NCBI RefSeq assembly: GCF_015244565.1
Contig: NZ_JABCQG010000001.1
Location: 248,001-312,000 of the forward strand
DNA length: 64,000 bases
Source of the DNA: Gluconobacter vitians
GTDB taxonomy: Bacteria > Pseudomonadota > Alphaproteobacteria > Acetobacterales > Acetobacteraceae
Direction of reading: 5' to 3'
A model generated the notes under the pieces. That model was given only the letters and a program-made list of their open reading frames with translations. It ran no database searches and was not told the DNA's origin. This document shows positions 28,082 to 36,993 of the stretch, one piece after another; position 1 is the first letter of the stretch, and every line of letters begins with the position of its first letter. A program made the translations under genes and the position numbers.

Positions 28082-28123
28082 GGAAGTCCATCCTTGCAGA
28101 AGTTGGACTGACTGAACGTGTGC

Positions 28124-28696
28124 TCAGGTTTCGAGTTCGGTATTCCAGTACAGATAATCGCGCCAGCTTTCATGAAGATAATGCGGCGGGAAGGTCCGGC
28201 CGTTTTCCTGAAGGAGGCGGCTGCTGGGCTGAACGGGTTTTCGATGCGGGTGCATGCCCAGTTCGCTTGGCAGTTTTGAGCCCTTGAGCAGGTTGCAGGG
28301 GCTGCAGGCGGTGACGACGTTTTCCCAGGTTGTGCGGCCTCCGCGGGCGCGGGGGATGACGTGATCGAAGGTCAGTTCGTGCGTAGGCAATCGGTCATGG
28401 CAGTACTGACACGAGAAATTGTCCCGCAGGAAAACGTTGAAACGGGTGAAGGCCGGTTTACGGGCCGTCGGAATATAGTCTTTCAGCGCGATGACGCTGG
28501 GCAGACGCATGCTCTGGCTGGGGGAGTGGACGACGGCGTCCTCATATTCGGAGAGGACCGAGACGCGGTCGAGGAAGACGGCCTTGACGGCTTCCTGCCA
28601 GGACCAGAGCGAGAGCGGGAAATAGGACAGCGGACGGAAATCCGCGTTCAGGACAAGAGCCGGAAAATGCTGACCGCTGACGGACACCACACGCAT
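28124..28696 (-). CDS. HNH endonuclease family protein
   Basis: 190 residues from the ATG at 28696; a GTG two codons in (28690) is better spaced from AGAAAGG and may be the real start. The N-terminal half (ALVLNADFRPLSYFPLSLWSW) is typical of a widespread chromosomal HNH family. The HNH core is CQYCHDRLPTHELTFDHVIP, RARGG, then NVVTACSPCNLLKG, with two CxxC zinc pairs and the DH dyad. No methylase or mobile element is adjacent, so restriction or homing is not indicated. Role unknown. Confidence 0.88.
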   Translation of the reverse strand: MRVVSVSGQHFPALVLNADFRPLSYFPLSLWSWQEAVKAVFLDRVSVLSEYEDAVVHSPSQSMRLPSVIALKDYIPTARKPAFTRFNVFLRDNFSCQYCHDRLPTHELTFDHVIPRARGGRTTWENVVTACSPCNLLKGSKLPSELGMHPHRKPVQPSSRLLQENGRTFPPHYLHESWRDYLYWNTELET

Positions 28697-28840
28697 CCTT
28701 TCTGCAAGGACGACACATGCGGGGATTACGGCGCCGAATGAAAACGGGACAAACAGCGGGAAAACACGTGTCGTCGGCTTCTTTGAGAAAACTATTCCAG
28801 TAAACTGCGTAGACCGCAAGCAAACGCTGGTGACACATTC

Positions 28841-29704
28841 ATGACGCCTCCCGCCACGACACGATTTGCGCCGAGTCCCACGGGATTTCTGCATCTGGGG
28901 CATGTGGTCTCGGGGCTGTATTCGCGGATCATGGCTGGAGAGGCTGGAAAGTTTCTGATTCGTATCGAGGATATTGATACGACGCGCTGTACGCCGGAAC
29001 TGACACAGGCTCTGCGTGAGGATCTGGACTGGCTTGGGTTGTCGTCAGATGGGCCGGTCCGGCAGCAGTCGGAGCATCTGGCGGAGTATCATGCCGTGCT
29101 GGCCAACCTTCGGGAGCGGGGGCTGCTCTATCCGTGTTTCTGCACGCGACGGGAGATTGCCGAGGCTGCAACACAGGTCGCGCCGGATGGGAGCCTTGTT
29201 TATCCGGGCACCTGCCGGCATGGCGCAGCGCGGGAAGAGCAGGGGCGTGATCCGGTCTGGCGGCTCGATATGGGGCGGGCGCTGGATGTGTTGCAGGACG
29301 TGCCGGGCTGGCATAAGGCCGGGCACGGGCGCGTTGCCGGGAAGGCTGATGCGTTCGGCGATATTGTTCTGGCGCGGCGGGATACAGGTGTGTCGTATCA
29401 TCTGTGCGTTACGCATGACGATGCGCTTGAGGGGGTGACGACCGTGACGCGGGGGCGGGATCTGTATGAGGCGACGTCAGTCCAGCGGGTGTTGCAGGAC
29501 CTGATGGGCTGGCCGGAACCGGCTTATGCGCATCACGCGCTTATTCTGGATGCAGCGGGACACAAACTGTCCAAGCGGGATGGCGCGGAAGGGGTGCGGG
29601 TTCTGCGGCAGGCGGGCTGGACGACCCGGCAGGTGTTGGAGCATCCACTGGTGCGGCAGGCTCTGGAGGCGAGCCTGCCGACAGGGCTTTATTCCGGCGG
29701 GTAG
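28841..29704 (+). CDS. gluQ: Glutamyl-Q tRNA(Asp) synthetase
   Basis: 287 residues, the length of a GluRS catalytic core without the anticodon-binding domain, which defines GluQRS. The class I signature is FAPSPTGFLHLGHVVSG, IRIEDIDTTR follows, and the KMSKS-like loop is HKLSKRDGA. It attaches glutamate to queuosine in tRNA(Asp). Four Cys/His in the CFCTRREI and CRHG region match the zinc site. The last 16 bases overlap, tail to tail, the small lipoprotein gene on the other strand. Confidence 0.94.
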   Translation: MTPPATTRFAPSPTGFLHLGHVVSGLYSRIMAGEAGKFLIRIEDIDTTRCTPELTQALREDLDWLGLSSDGPVRQQSEHLAEYHAVLANLRERGLLYPCFCTRREIAEAATQVAPDGSLVYPGTCRHGAAREEQGRDPVWRLDMGRALDVLQDVPGWHKAGHGRVAGKADAFGDIVLARRDTGVSYHLCVTHDDALEGVTTVTRGRDLYEATSVQRVLQDLMGWPEPAYAHHALILDAAGHKLSKRDGAEGVRVLRQAGWTTRQVLEHPLVRQALEASLPTGLYSGG

Positions 29705-29820
29705 ACGCCCGGATAGGTGATGTCCTGCGAGGGGCCCGGGGCGTGCGGGGCGCCTTTCTTGCCGCAGGCGGTCAGGCCAAGCGCCATGACTGCCATGCTG
29801 ACGAGCAGCAGTGTTTTCAT
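29689..29820 (-). CDS. lptM: Tiny lipoprotein, LptM (YifL)-like
   Basis: 43 residues. The ATG overlaps the argH stop (ATGA). A short signal ends in lipobox LTAC with Cys19, directly followed by GKKGAP, the CGxKGxL/P pattern of LptM, then a Pro-rich tail ending YPGVYPPE. LptM helps LptD mature in the outer membrane in E. coli. A lipoprotein of this type directly after argH is a conserved proteobacterial arrangement, which supports a real gene despite its size. The stop lies within the end of gluQ on the opposite strand. Confidence 0.8.
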   Translation of the reverse strand: MKTLLLVSMAVMALGLTACGKKGAPHAPGPSQDITYPGVYPPE

Positions 29821-31262
29821 GCGGTTTCTCCGAGTTTGGCGAGCCAGGCTTCGGCCTGATGCTTCACATTGGCCGGGGCAGTGCCGCCTTCGCTGGTACG
29901 GGATGCCAGAGACGCTTCGACGGTCAGAACATCGAAAACGCCCCTGTTGATCTGCGGTTCGACGGACTGCATGTCTTCAAGCGACAGATCGGCCAGATCG
30001 CAGCCTTTCTGCTCCGCCATGCCAACCAGACGGCCGGTGACGTGATGGGCGGTGCGGAAGGGGACGCGCAGTTCGCGGACCAGCCAGTCGGCAAGATCGG
30101 TGGCGGTGGAGAAGCCCATGCCCGCCACTTCGCGCATCCGAGCGGTGTTGGCTTTCAGGTCGCGGATCATGCCGTCCATGGCGGCTAGCGAGAGCGTCAT
30201 GGCTTCGGTGGCGTCGAAGACGGGTTCCTTGTCTTTCTGCGTGTCCTTGGCATAGGCGAGCGGCAGGCCCTTCATGACCGTCAGCAGGCCCACGAAATCG
30301 CCCATGATGCGGCCGATCTTGGCGCGGACGAGTTCGGCGGCGTCCGGGTTGCGCTTCTGCGGCATGATGGACGAGCCGGTCGTGAAGGCATCGGACAGCG
30401 TGATAAAACCGAAGGGGGCGGAGGCCCACATCACGATTTCCTCGGCCAGACGCGACAGGTGCATGGCCTGGAGCGACAGTGCGGAGAGGAATTCGAGCGC
30501 GAAGTCACGGTCTGAGACGGCGTCGAGCGAATTGGCGGTCGGGCGGTCGAAATCCAGCGCTGCGGCTGTCATGCGGCGGTCGATCGGGAAGGACGTACCG
30601 GCAAGGGCCGCCGAGCCGAGCGGACATTCATTCAGACGCGCACGGGCGTCGCGCAGGCGACCGCGATCGCGCGACAGCATCTCGACATAGGCCAGAAGAT
30701 GATGGCCGAACGTGACGGGCTGGGCGACCTGAAGATGGGTGAAGCCCGGCATCGGCGTTGCGGCATGTTCCAACGCACGGGTGGCGAGGGAGCGCATCAG
30801 GGAGGCGGTCTGCTCCTGAAGGCCGTCGATGGCATCGCGGACCCAGAGGCGGAAATCGGTGGCGACCTGATCGTTGCGCGAGCGCGCCGTGTGCAAGCGC
30901 TTGCCGGCTTCGCCGATCCGCTCGGACAGGCGGGCCTCGATGTTCATGTGGATGTCTTCGAGGGCCGAGGAGAACTCGAAGCGGCCTTCGCCGATTTCCT
31001 GTGCGATGTCACCCAGACCCTGACGGATTTCGGCCAGTTCGGTTTCGGTCAGCAGGCCGACTTTCTGGAGCATCGCGGCATGGGCGAGGGAGCCGCGGAT
31101 GTCCTGTCGCCACAGGATCTTGTCAAATCCGATGGAGGCGTTGATCTCGCCCATGATGGCGGCCGGGCCCGACGCAAAGCGGCCACCCCATTGCGGATTG
31201 GCGGCTGTGCCTTCAAAGGATGTAGCGGCATCTGATTGTGTGTCGACAGGAGCGTTTTTCAT
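29817..31262 (-). CDS. argH: Argininosuccinate lyase
   Basis: 481 residues; final step of arginine synthesis (argininosuccinate to arginine and fumarate). The fumarase/aspartase superfamily signature [12 protein letters not shown] is present, with [13 protein letters not shown] and [15 protein letters not shown] for substrate binding and the catalytic His. It starts 15 bases from a divergent thioredoxin gene and is coupled to the LptM-like gene. A ~20-residue polar tail precedes the conserved WGGRF. Confidence 0.97.
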   Translation of the reverse strand: MKNAPVDTQSDAATSFEGTAANPQWGGRFASGPAAIMGEINASIGFDKILWRQDIRGSLAHAAMLQKVGLLTETELAEIRQGLGDIAQEIGEGRFEFSSALEDIHMNIEARLSERIGEAGKRLHTARSRNDQVATDFRLWVRDAIDGLQEQTASLMRSLATRALEHAATPMPGFTHLQVAQPVTFGHHLLAYVEMLSRDRGRLRDARARLNECPLGSAALAGTSFPIDRRMTAAALDFDRPTANSLDAVSDRDFALEFLSALSLQAMHLSRLAEEIVMWASAPFGFITLSDAFTTGSSIMPQKRNPDAAELVRAKIGRIMGDFVGLLTVMKGLPLAYAKDTQKDKEPVFDATEAMTLSLAAMDGMIRDLKANTARMREVAGMGFSTATDLADWLVRELRVPFRTAHHVTGRLVGMAEQKGCDLADLSLEDMQSVEPQINRGVFDVLTVEASLASRTSEGGTAPANVKHQAEAWLAKLGETA

Positions 31263-31277
31263 GGGAACCGTAAACAG

Positions 31278-31883
31278 ATGATTCGGAAGCAGATCGACCG
31301 GCGAACCCTTCTTGGAAGAGCCGCCAGCCTAGCCGCGGCGGCTTCCCTCTGCAATTGCGGGCTGGGAAATGTCGCCCGCGCCGCTGAGACGGAGGGGGTG
31401 CATCCGATGCTGCCCTCGCTCACGCCCGGTGCGCCGAAGCTTGAGCCCGTGAACTTTCAGCTCTTGGGGCCGGGTGGGACGTCTCTTGCGTTGTCCACGA
31501 TGCGGGGACGGCCATTCATCCTTCATCTTTGGGCAACATGGTGCCCGCCGTGCAGGCTCGAACTGCCTGCGCTGAATGCATTTCTCGAAAAAACCGGTTC
31601 GGCGGTTCCTGTGATCCCGGTTGGCGTGGCCAGTCCGCTGCCGAAGGTCATGATGTTTCTGGCGCAGGGCAATCTGCCGCATATCGCGCCCTGGACGCTG
31701 GGGCAGCATGAGTTTTCCCAGTGGTTCACTTCCGGCGAGCCGAGCCTGCCCATGACCTGCGTGATTGATGCGCAGGGCCGTCTGCGGGCCAGCGTTGAAG
31801 GGGAGATGGCCTGGAATGCGCCGGACGCTCAGGCCGCACTGGAAAAAATCCTGTCCGGCCTTCAGGCGCCCAAACCTGCATGA
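31278..31883 (+). CDS. TlpA-like periplasmic thioredoxin, first of three
   Basis: 201 residues. The N-terminus has a twin-arginine-like motif (DRRTLLGR) before an Ala-rich hydrophobic stretch; CNCG at 25-28 might act as a lipobox instead. The thioredoxin-fold active site is WCPPC at 88-92 in [13 protein letters not shown], with the cis-Pro loop LPMTCVID. Family members reduce or oxidise disulfides in the periplasm, for example in cytochrome c maturation or copper insertion. A TlpA divergent from argH is common in alphaproteobacteria. It is coupled by ATGA overlap to the next paralogue. Confidence 0.88.
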   Translation: MIRKQIDRRTLLGRAASLAAAASLCNCGLGNVARAAETEGVHPMLPSLTPGAPKLEPVNFQLLGPGGTSLALSTMRGRPFILHLWATWCPPCRLELPALNAFLEKTGSAVPVIPVGVASPLPKVMMFLAQGNLPHIAPWTLGQHEFSQWFTSGEPSLPMTCVIDAQGRLRASVEGEMAWNAPDAQAALEKILSGLQAPKPA

Positions 31884-32461
31884 AAACGTCTCCTGTCAGC
31901 CGGCGGAATGTTGTCTGGGGGACGGTGGGGCTGGCTGTTGTGGCAGGTTTCGGGGCGTCACGGCTGGCGGGTCTGGTGGTGCGTCATGGTGCACCGGTCG
32001 CCAGTCTGGTTCCGGGGCGGCCGATGCTGGAGCCTGTCGGGTTCGGTCTTGCCGGACCGGATGGCGCGCGGGAATCGCTGCTTTCCCGTCGCGGGTCGCC
32101 TTTTCTGCTGCATGTCTGGGCGACATGGTGCCCGCCCTGTCGGCATGAACTGCCGGCTCTGGCTGCGTTCATGCACGCATGGGGCGTGAACTGTCCGATC
32201 GTTCCGGTTGCGGTTTCCAGCGGTTCTCCTGAGGCGGTCCGGACGTTTCTGGTTAAAAACGACGTGCCCGGATTTCCTGCCTGGACGGTGAATGACAGTG
32301 ATCTGAAAGCATGGATGGGTCATGGGGAACTTGCCATACCCGTAACATTCCTGATTGATGGAGTAGGCCGCGTTCGGGCATCGGCTGCGGGATCCTTGGA
32401 CTGGGCCGGTTCTGGTGCGGCCGCCGCCCTCCACAGGATCCTTGCCGAAACGCGGGGCTGA
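31880..32461 (+). CDS. TlpA-like periplasmic thioredoxin, second of three
   Basis: 193 residues with SRRNVVW, a near-Tat motif, before a hydrophobic segment (12-31) that could be a signal or an anchor. The active site is WCPPC at 83-87 within [20 protein letters not shown], and the cis-Pro loop is IPVTFLID. It resembles the first gene throughout (LEPVxFxLxGPxG and the charged segment before the C-terminus), so the two are tandem duplicates. No cytochrome c maturation gene is adjacent. Confidence 0.87.
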   Translation: MKTSPVSRRNVVWGTVGLAVVAGFGASRLAGLVVRHGAPVASLVPGRPMLEPVGFGLAGPDGARESLLSRRGSPFLLHVWATWCPPCRHELPALAAFMHAWGVNCPIVPVAVSSGSPEAVRTFLVKNDVPGFPAWTVNDSDLKAWMGHGELAIPVTFLIDGVGRVRASAAGSLDWAGSGAAAALHRILAETRG

Positions 32462-32494
32462 ATTCTGCTGCCAATGAAAGAATGGACTTCCAAC

Positions 32495-33139
32495 ATGGGT
32501 TTTCCCCTGACGCGTCGTCATCTTCTGGGCGGGGCCGGAGCCTTTCTGGTTTCGGGGCGGGCCCTCGCGGCAGCCGAAAAGGAAGAGGCTGGCAAGGGGC
32601 TGGCATTTGAGCCGAACTCTTTTGGCAAACTGGCCACGCCAAAGGTTCTGCCGTCGCTGAGCGTGCAGAACGAGCAGGGGCAGGACGTGCCGCTGTCGCA
32701 CTGGTACGGCAAGCCGTTTATCCTGCATTTCTGGGCAACCTGGTGCCCGCCCTGCATCCGGGAACTGCCTTCGGTGAATGCAACGGCCAAGGCTCTGGGT
32801 GCGGATGGACCGCAGATCGTGGCCGTGGCTGTGCGTGGCAGTACGGTTCCGAAAGTCCGGGCGTTCTATGACGCGCACGGGATCGATGCCCTGCCGCTGC
32901 TGGTTGATCCGGTGTCTGGCGTGATGATGGAGATGGCGGATCAGGCGGCTCTGGTGCAGTCCGTCCGGCAGGTTCGCCCGGATGACCTCAAGGAACTGAC
33001 GCCGGATATCATGTCCCTTCACGGTGTGCCGCGTTCGCTGATCCTGAACGGCAAAGGCGAGGTCGTGGCAGAGTCCATCGGGAACATGGACTGGTCTGCG
33101 GACGCTGTGAGGCATACTGTGCAGGCTCTGGCTGGATAG
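32495..33139 (+). CDS. TlpA-like periplasmic thioredoxin, third of three
   Basis: 214 residues from the ATG at 32495; an ATG at 32474 would add seven. A good Tat motif LTRRHLLGG is followed by a hydrophobic region and ALAAAEKE. The active site is WCPPC at 83-87 in [20 protein letters not shown], with the cis-Pro in GVPRSLIL. It differs most from the other two: an insertion around 130-165 and PKVLPSLSVQNEQGQ like classic TlpA. It starts 33 bases after the second gene and is probably on the same transcript. Confidence 0.87.
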   Translation: MGFPLTRRHLLGGAGAFLVSGRALAAAEKEEAGKGLAFEPNSFGKLATPKVLPSLSVQNEQGQDVPLSHWYGKPFILHFWATWCPPCIRELPSVNATAKALGADGPQIVAVAVRGSTVPKVRAFYDAHGIDALPLLVDPVSGVMMEMADQAALVQSVRQVRPDDLKELTPDIMSLHGVPRSLILNGKGEVVAESIGNMDWSADAVRHTVQALAG

Positions 33140-33157
33140 TAAGAGTGTGAAGTCCTG

Positions 33158-33934
33158 ATGTCTGCTCCCCTTCTTGGCGCCCATGATCCGGCGCCCTTCC
33201 TTCTTTTTCCTGAAAAGACGCCGTCCCCGTTTGTGTTCGTAAGCGACCATGCGGGGCGGGCAGTTCCGGATGCGCTGGGAGACATGGGGGTGCAGTCCGA
33301 GGACTGGGAGCGGCATATCGCCTGGGATATCGGCATCGTGGGCGTGGGACGCATCCTGCATGAGAGGCTGGGTTCGGCGCTGATCGAGCAGGTCTATTCT
33401 AGGCTTGTGATCGATTGCAATCGCGCGCCGGGCCATCCGACGTCCATGCCGCTTATGAGCGACGGAACGCCTGTGCCGGCCAATCAGGCAGCGCAGGCCA
33501 CGTGCCGGGCCCGGCGGGAGCAGGAAATCCTGCATCCCTATCATGATACGATCGCCGAAGTTCTGGTGGAGCGCGGACCGCGCCCGACCGCGCTGATTGC
33601 CCTGCACAGCTTTACGCCGCAGATGAACGGGCAGGACCGTCCCTGGCAGATCGGGATTTTGCATAATCAGGACAGCCGCATGGCAGCCATTGCGCTGGAT
33701 CTGCTGCGTGAGGATACGAGCCTGTGTGTCGGGGACAATGAGCCCTACGTTCTGACGGATACGTCCGACTATACGGTGCCGCGCCACGCCGAGGCGGCAG
33801 GGTTGCCGTATCTGGAAATCGAGATCCGGCAGGATCTGATTGTCGAAAAGGCCGGGCAGCGGGACTGGGCCGAGCGTCTGGCTACGCTCCTGCCGAAAGT
33901 CTGGGCGAGGCTGACGGAAGGAGCGGGCGCATGA
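33158..33934 (+). CDS. N-formylglutamate amidohydrolase family protein
   Basis: 258 residues. Family features are FVSDHAGRAVPDALG with the zinc-binding region, HIAWDIGI, VIDCNRAPGHPTSMP and LIALHSFTPQMNG. Related enzymes hydrolyse N-formylglutamate in histidine degradation, but no hut genes are present, so the substrate is open. It begins a run of eight genes on one strand, seven of them overlapping or abutting, and overlaps aroE by ATGA. Confidence 0.88.
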   Translation: MSAPLLGAHDPAPFLLFPEKTPSPFVFVSDHAGRAVPDALGDMGVQSEDWERHIAWDIGIVGVGRILHERLGSALIEQVYSRLVIDCNRAPGHPTSMPLMSDGTPVPANQAAQATCRARREQEILHPYHDTIAEVLVERGPRPTALIALHSFTPQMNGQDRPWQIGILHNQDSRMAAIALDLLREDTSLCVGDNEPYVLTDTSDYTVPRHAEAAGLPYLEIEIRQDLIVEKAGQRDWAERLATLLPKVWARLTEGAGA

Positions 33935-34770
33935 TTGACGGGCATACGAAACTCGCAGGCGTCATGGGATGGCCGGTGGAGCATTCGCGCTCTCCGCTGA
34001 TGCATAATCACTGGTGCCGGGTGAATGGCGTGAACGGCGCTTATGTGCCGTTACCGACGCGCCCGGAAGGCTTCGATCAGGCGCTGCGCGGACTGGCAGC
34101 AGCCGGGTTTCAGGGCGTGAATGTCACCATCCCGCACAAGGAAGCGGCGATGCTGGCCTGTGATGAACTCACACCGACGGCCAAGCGGGCGGGAGCGGTG
34201 AACACGATCTGTTTCGTAGCTGGACGGATCATCGGTGACTGCACGGATGGGACGGGGTTCTGCGATAATCTGAGCGCGCATGACGTGGCGATTGCCGGTC
34301 GGGCTATGGTTCTGGGTGCGGGTGGTGCTGCGCGGGCCGTGGCGGCGGCACTTCTCGATCGGGGCTGCGAGGTCGTGATTGCGAACCGGACGCTGGAGCG
34401 GGCTGAGGCCCTGGTCGAGGCCCTTGGGGGCGGTGAGGCTGTGGCCTGGTACGAATGGCCGTCGCTGCTGTCGGGCTGTTCGCTTCTGGTGAATGCCACG
34501 TCGATGGGCATGGGCGGTAAGGCTGGCTTGGACTGGGATGCGGCGCTTCGTGAGGCCGCGCCGGGGCTGTGCGTGACGGATATTGTCTATACGCCGCGCG
34601 AGACGCCGCTTCTGCTGGCGGCTCAGGCGCGCGGGCTGCGAACCGTGGATGGTCTGGGGATGCTGGTTCATCAGGCGCGGGCCGGGTTTCGGGCATGGTT
34701 CGGCGTTGATCCGCAGGCCGACCGGACGACATTCGATCTGCTGGCAGCGAGCTTGCGCACTGACGCATGA
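33931..34770 (+). CDS. aroE: Shikimate dehydrogenase
   Basis: 279 residues; NADPH-dependent reduction of 3-dehydroshikimate. The substrate site is GWPVEHSRSPLMHN near the N-terminus, GVNVTIPHKEAA carries the catalytic Lys, NADP binding is VLGAGGAARAVAAAL, and the late motif is NATSMGMGG. It is part of the aroE-coaE-dnaQ trio conserved in alphaproteobacteria, each pair overlapping by four bases. Confidence 0.96.
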   Translation: MIDGHTKLAGVMGWPVEHSRSPLMHNHWCRVNGVNGAYVPLPTRPEGFDQALRGLAAAGFQGVNVTIPHKEAAMLACDELTPTAKRAGAVNTICFVAGRIIGDCTDGTGFCDNLSAHDVAIAGRAMVLGAGGAARAVAAALLDRGCEVVIANRTLERAEALVEALGGGEAVAWYEWPSLLSGCSLLVNATSMGMGGKAGLDWDAALREAAPGLCVTDIVYTPRETPLLLAAQARGLRTVDGLGMLVHQARAGFRAWFGVDPQADRTTFDLLAASLRTDA

Positions 34771-35372
34771 AGATTATTGGTCTGACCGGGGGCATGGCGG
34801 CCGGGAAAAGCACGGTCGCCACGCTTTTCCGCAGGGAGGGCGTGCCGGTTTTCGATGCGGATGCGTGTGTTCGGGCGCTTCAGGGCGAAGGGGGGAAAGC
34901 TCTGCCGCTGATCGGGCAGGCATTTCCCGGAACCGTCGTTGATGATTGTCTGGATCGTGCGGCGCTGCGTGAGGCTGTGAGGGGGCGCCCCGAGGCGTTG
35001 AAGCGGCTGGAAGCCATCATGCATCCGCTGGTCCGGGCCGAACGCGAGCGGTTTCTGAAGCAGTGCCGGGCGCGACATGAACCGTTCTGCGTGCTGGATA
35101 TTCCGCTGTTGATGGAAATTGGCGAGGACCGGCGCTGCGATGTGGTGGTGGTCGCTGAAGCTCCGATGGGGACGCGCCTGTCCCGGATCCGGCAGCGCGG
35201 TCGCAGTGGGGGATGCATGAGCGTGGCGGATGCCAAAGGATTGCTGGCGCGCCAGATGAGCGACCATGAGCGCAGACGCCGGGCCGACATCGTGATACGA
35301 ACCGGCCTGTCGCGTGGGCAGGCCGTCAGGCAAGTCCATGCCCTGTTGCACCGGCTTCGTGAGGCGTCATGA
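34767..35372 (+). CDS. coaE: Dephospho-CoA kinase
   Basis: 201 residues; last step of coenzyme A synthesis. P-loop GLTGGMAAGKSTVA at the N-terminus, FDADACVR for the substrate site, and LDIPLLMEIG. Its start overlaps the aroE stop and its stop overlaps the dnaQ start. Confidence 0.96.
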   Translation: MKIIGLTGGMAAGKSTVATLFRREGVPVFDADACVRALQGEGGKALPLIGQAFPGTVVDDCLDRAALREAVRGRPEALKRLEAIMHPLVRAERERFLKQCRARHEPFCVLDIPLLMEIGEDRRCDVVVVAEAPMGTRLSRIRQRGRSGGCMSVADAKGLLARQMSDHERRRRADIVIRTGLSRGQAVRQVHALLHRLREAS

Positions 35373-36055
35373 AACGATCCATCCTGTTCGATACGGAAAC
35401 CACGGGTTTTGACCCGGATATGGGCGACCGCATCATCGAGATCGCGGCGCTCGAACTGATCGACGATCTGCCGACGGGTGAGGCCTATCACGTTCTGATC
35501 CACCCCGAGCGCGACATTCCGGCCGAGGCGACCAAGGTGCATGGGTTCCGGATCGAGGATCTGGAAGGAAAGCCGATATTTTCCGAGGTGGCGGACGGGT
35601 TTCTGGAGTTCATCGGGAACAGTCCGATGATCGCGCATAATGCCCGCTTCGATTTCAAGTTTGTCAATGCGGAGCTGAAGGCGTGCGGTCGCGAGCCGCT
35701 CGATTACGCCAGCCGGGCCATTGATACGGTGGAAATGGCGCGGAAGAAATATCCCGGTCTGCCCGCCAGTCTCGATGCGCTGTGCCGACGTTTTGGCATC
35801 GACCTGTCGCAGCGTGGCACCCATAACGCGCTGCTGGACTGCAAGCTTCTGGCCGAAGTCTATGTCGAACTGATGGGCGGCCGTCAGCGCGGACTGGGTC
35901 TGGCGGGGCCGTCCCGCAGCCGCAGCATGACGGACGGGATCAATGCGCTCGCCAACCGCAAGCCGCGGAAGATGGCACCTCCGACAGCGGAAGAGCTTCA
36001 GGCGCATGAGGCGTTCGTCAGCACCATCAAGGATGCGGTCTGGCTTCGCGAATGA
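35369..36055 (+). CDS. dnaQ: DNA polymerase III epsilon subunit (3'-5' proofreading exonuclease)
   Basis: 228 residues. The DEDDh exonuclease motifs are all present: Exo I FDTETTGFDP (D8, E10), Exo II HNARFDFKFVN, and Exo III HNALLDCKLLAE (His then Asp). The C-terminus, which would bind the polymerase alpha subunit, is basic and Ala-rich. It overlaps the coaE stop (ATGA) and is followed, also with overlap, by glycosyltransferase genes that are not usual partners. Confidence 0.96.
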   Translation: MKRSILFDTETTGFDPDMGDRIIEIAALELIDDLPTGEAYHVLIHPERDIPAEATKVHGFRIEDLEGKPIFSEVADGFLEFIGNSPMIAHNARFDFKFVNAELKACGREPLDYASRAIDTVEMARKKYPGLPASLDALCRRFGIDLSQRGTHNALLDCKLLAEVYVELMGGRQRGLGLAGPSRSRSMTDGINALANRKPRKMAPPTAEELQAHEAFVSTIKDAVWLRE

Positions 36056-36975
36056 TGCGGATCCTGTTCATCACGTCCAACCGTCTGGGCGATGCGGTTA
36101 TTTCAACGGGTGTGCTGGATGCGTTGCAGAAGCGTTATCCGGCGGCGATGTTCACGGTGGTCTGTGGACCCGTGGCGGCGGGGCTTTTCGAGGCTGATCC
36201 GCGTTGCGAGCGCATCATCACCATGGAAAAGCGCCGGCATGACCGGCACTGGATTGATCTGTGGCGCGCCTGCTGCCGGACGCGCTGGTTCATGGTCGTG
36301 GATCTGCGAGGCTCGCTGATCGGGCTGACGCTGCGGGCGCGTCGTCGGATCATTGTGCGCGGCGGGCGCCGTCCGGGTCGGCGGATTGAGCAGCTTGGAG
36401 AAGCGCTCGGATATCGCAGAACGCCCATGCCGCGTGTCTGGATTTCGGAAAAGCAGCGGGTGGAGGCTGTTACGGCCTTGCCCAAGGGACAGTGGCTGGC
36501 GCTGGGACCGACGGCGAACTGGGAGGGGAAAATCTGGCCGTCCGAGCGGTTTGTGGAACTCGCACAGGCGTTGAAGGCGGAAAATCTGCGTCCCGTTGTG
36601 TTTTATGGTCCCGGTGAGGGGGAGCGCGCGCGGGCAGAGCAGGTGTTGAAGACGCTGCCGGATGCTCTGGACCTTGGCGGAGACAAATCGCTGGGCGAGG
36701 TGGCTGCGCTACTTCAGCGCTGCGCTCTGTTCGTAGGCAATGATTCCGGACTGATGCATCTCGCCGCTGCCGCGGGGACGCCGACGCTTGGGCTGTTCGG
36801 GCCGTCGCGGGCCTCGGAATACGCGCCGGCCGGGCGGCTTGCCCGGTTCGTGGAGGCGCCGGGTCCGGAGGGCCATGCGCCCATCGAAAGGCTGGGTGTT
36901 GCGGCTGTGCTGAAGGCCGCGAAAGAAATCCTGCGTGAAAAAGACGTATGTGTTCCGGACAGGCGTTCGGACTGA
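36052..36975 (+). CDS. Glycosyltransferase family 9 (heptosyltransferase-like)
   Basis: 307 residues. The opening MRILFITSNRLGDAVISTGVL is typical of ADP-heptose:LPS heptosyltransferases, as is the late donor-binding segment GNDSGLMHLAAAAGTPTLGLFGPS. It likely adds a heptose or similar sugar to the LPS core at the inner face of the membrane. The donor is inferred from the family. Start is one of two adjacent ATGs overlapping the dnaQ stop. Confidence 0.9.
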   Translation: MMRILFITSNRLGDAVISTGVLDALQKRYPAAMFTVVCGPVAAGLFEADPRCERIITMEKRRHDRHWIDLWRACCRTRWFMVVDLRGSLIGLTLRARRRIIVRGGRRPGRRIEQLGEALGYRRTPMPRVWISEKQRVEAVTALPKGQWLALGPTANWEGKIWPSERFVELAQALKAENLRPVVFYGPGEGERARAEQVLKTLPDALDLGGDKSLGEVAALLQRCALFVGNDSGLMHLAAAAGTPTLGLFGPSRASEYAPAGRLARFVEAPGPEGHAPIERLGVAAVLKAAKEILREKDVCVPDRRSD

Positions 36976-36993
36976 CTTGATGCCCTGTCGGTC

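Noticed and set aside
28124-28696. HNH protein as part of a restriction or defence system
   Set aside because: No methylase, helicase or toxin-antitoxin gene is near; this HNH family is common as a single chromosomal gene.
31958-33787. Minus-strand open frame (609 codons) opposite the thioredoxin genes
   Set aside because: Antisense shadow of three clear WCPPC genes and an amidohydrolase; no family pattern in its own product.
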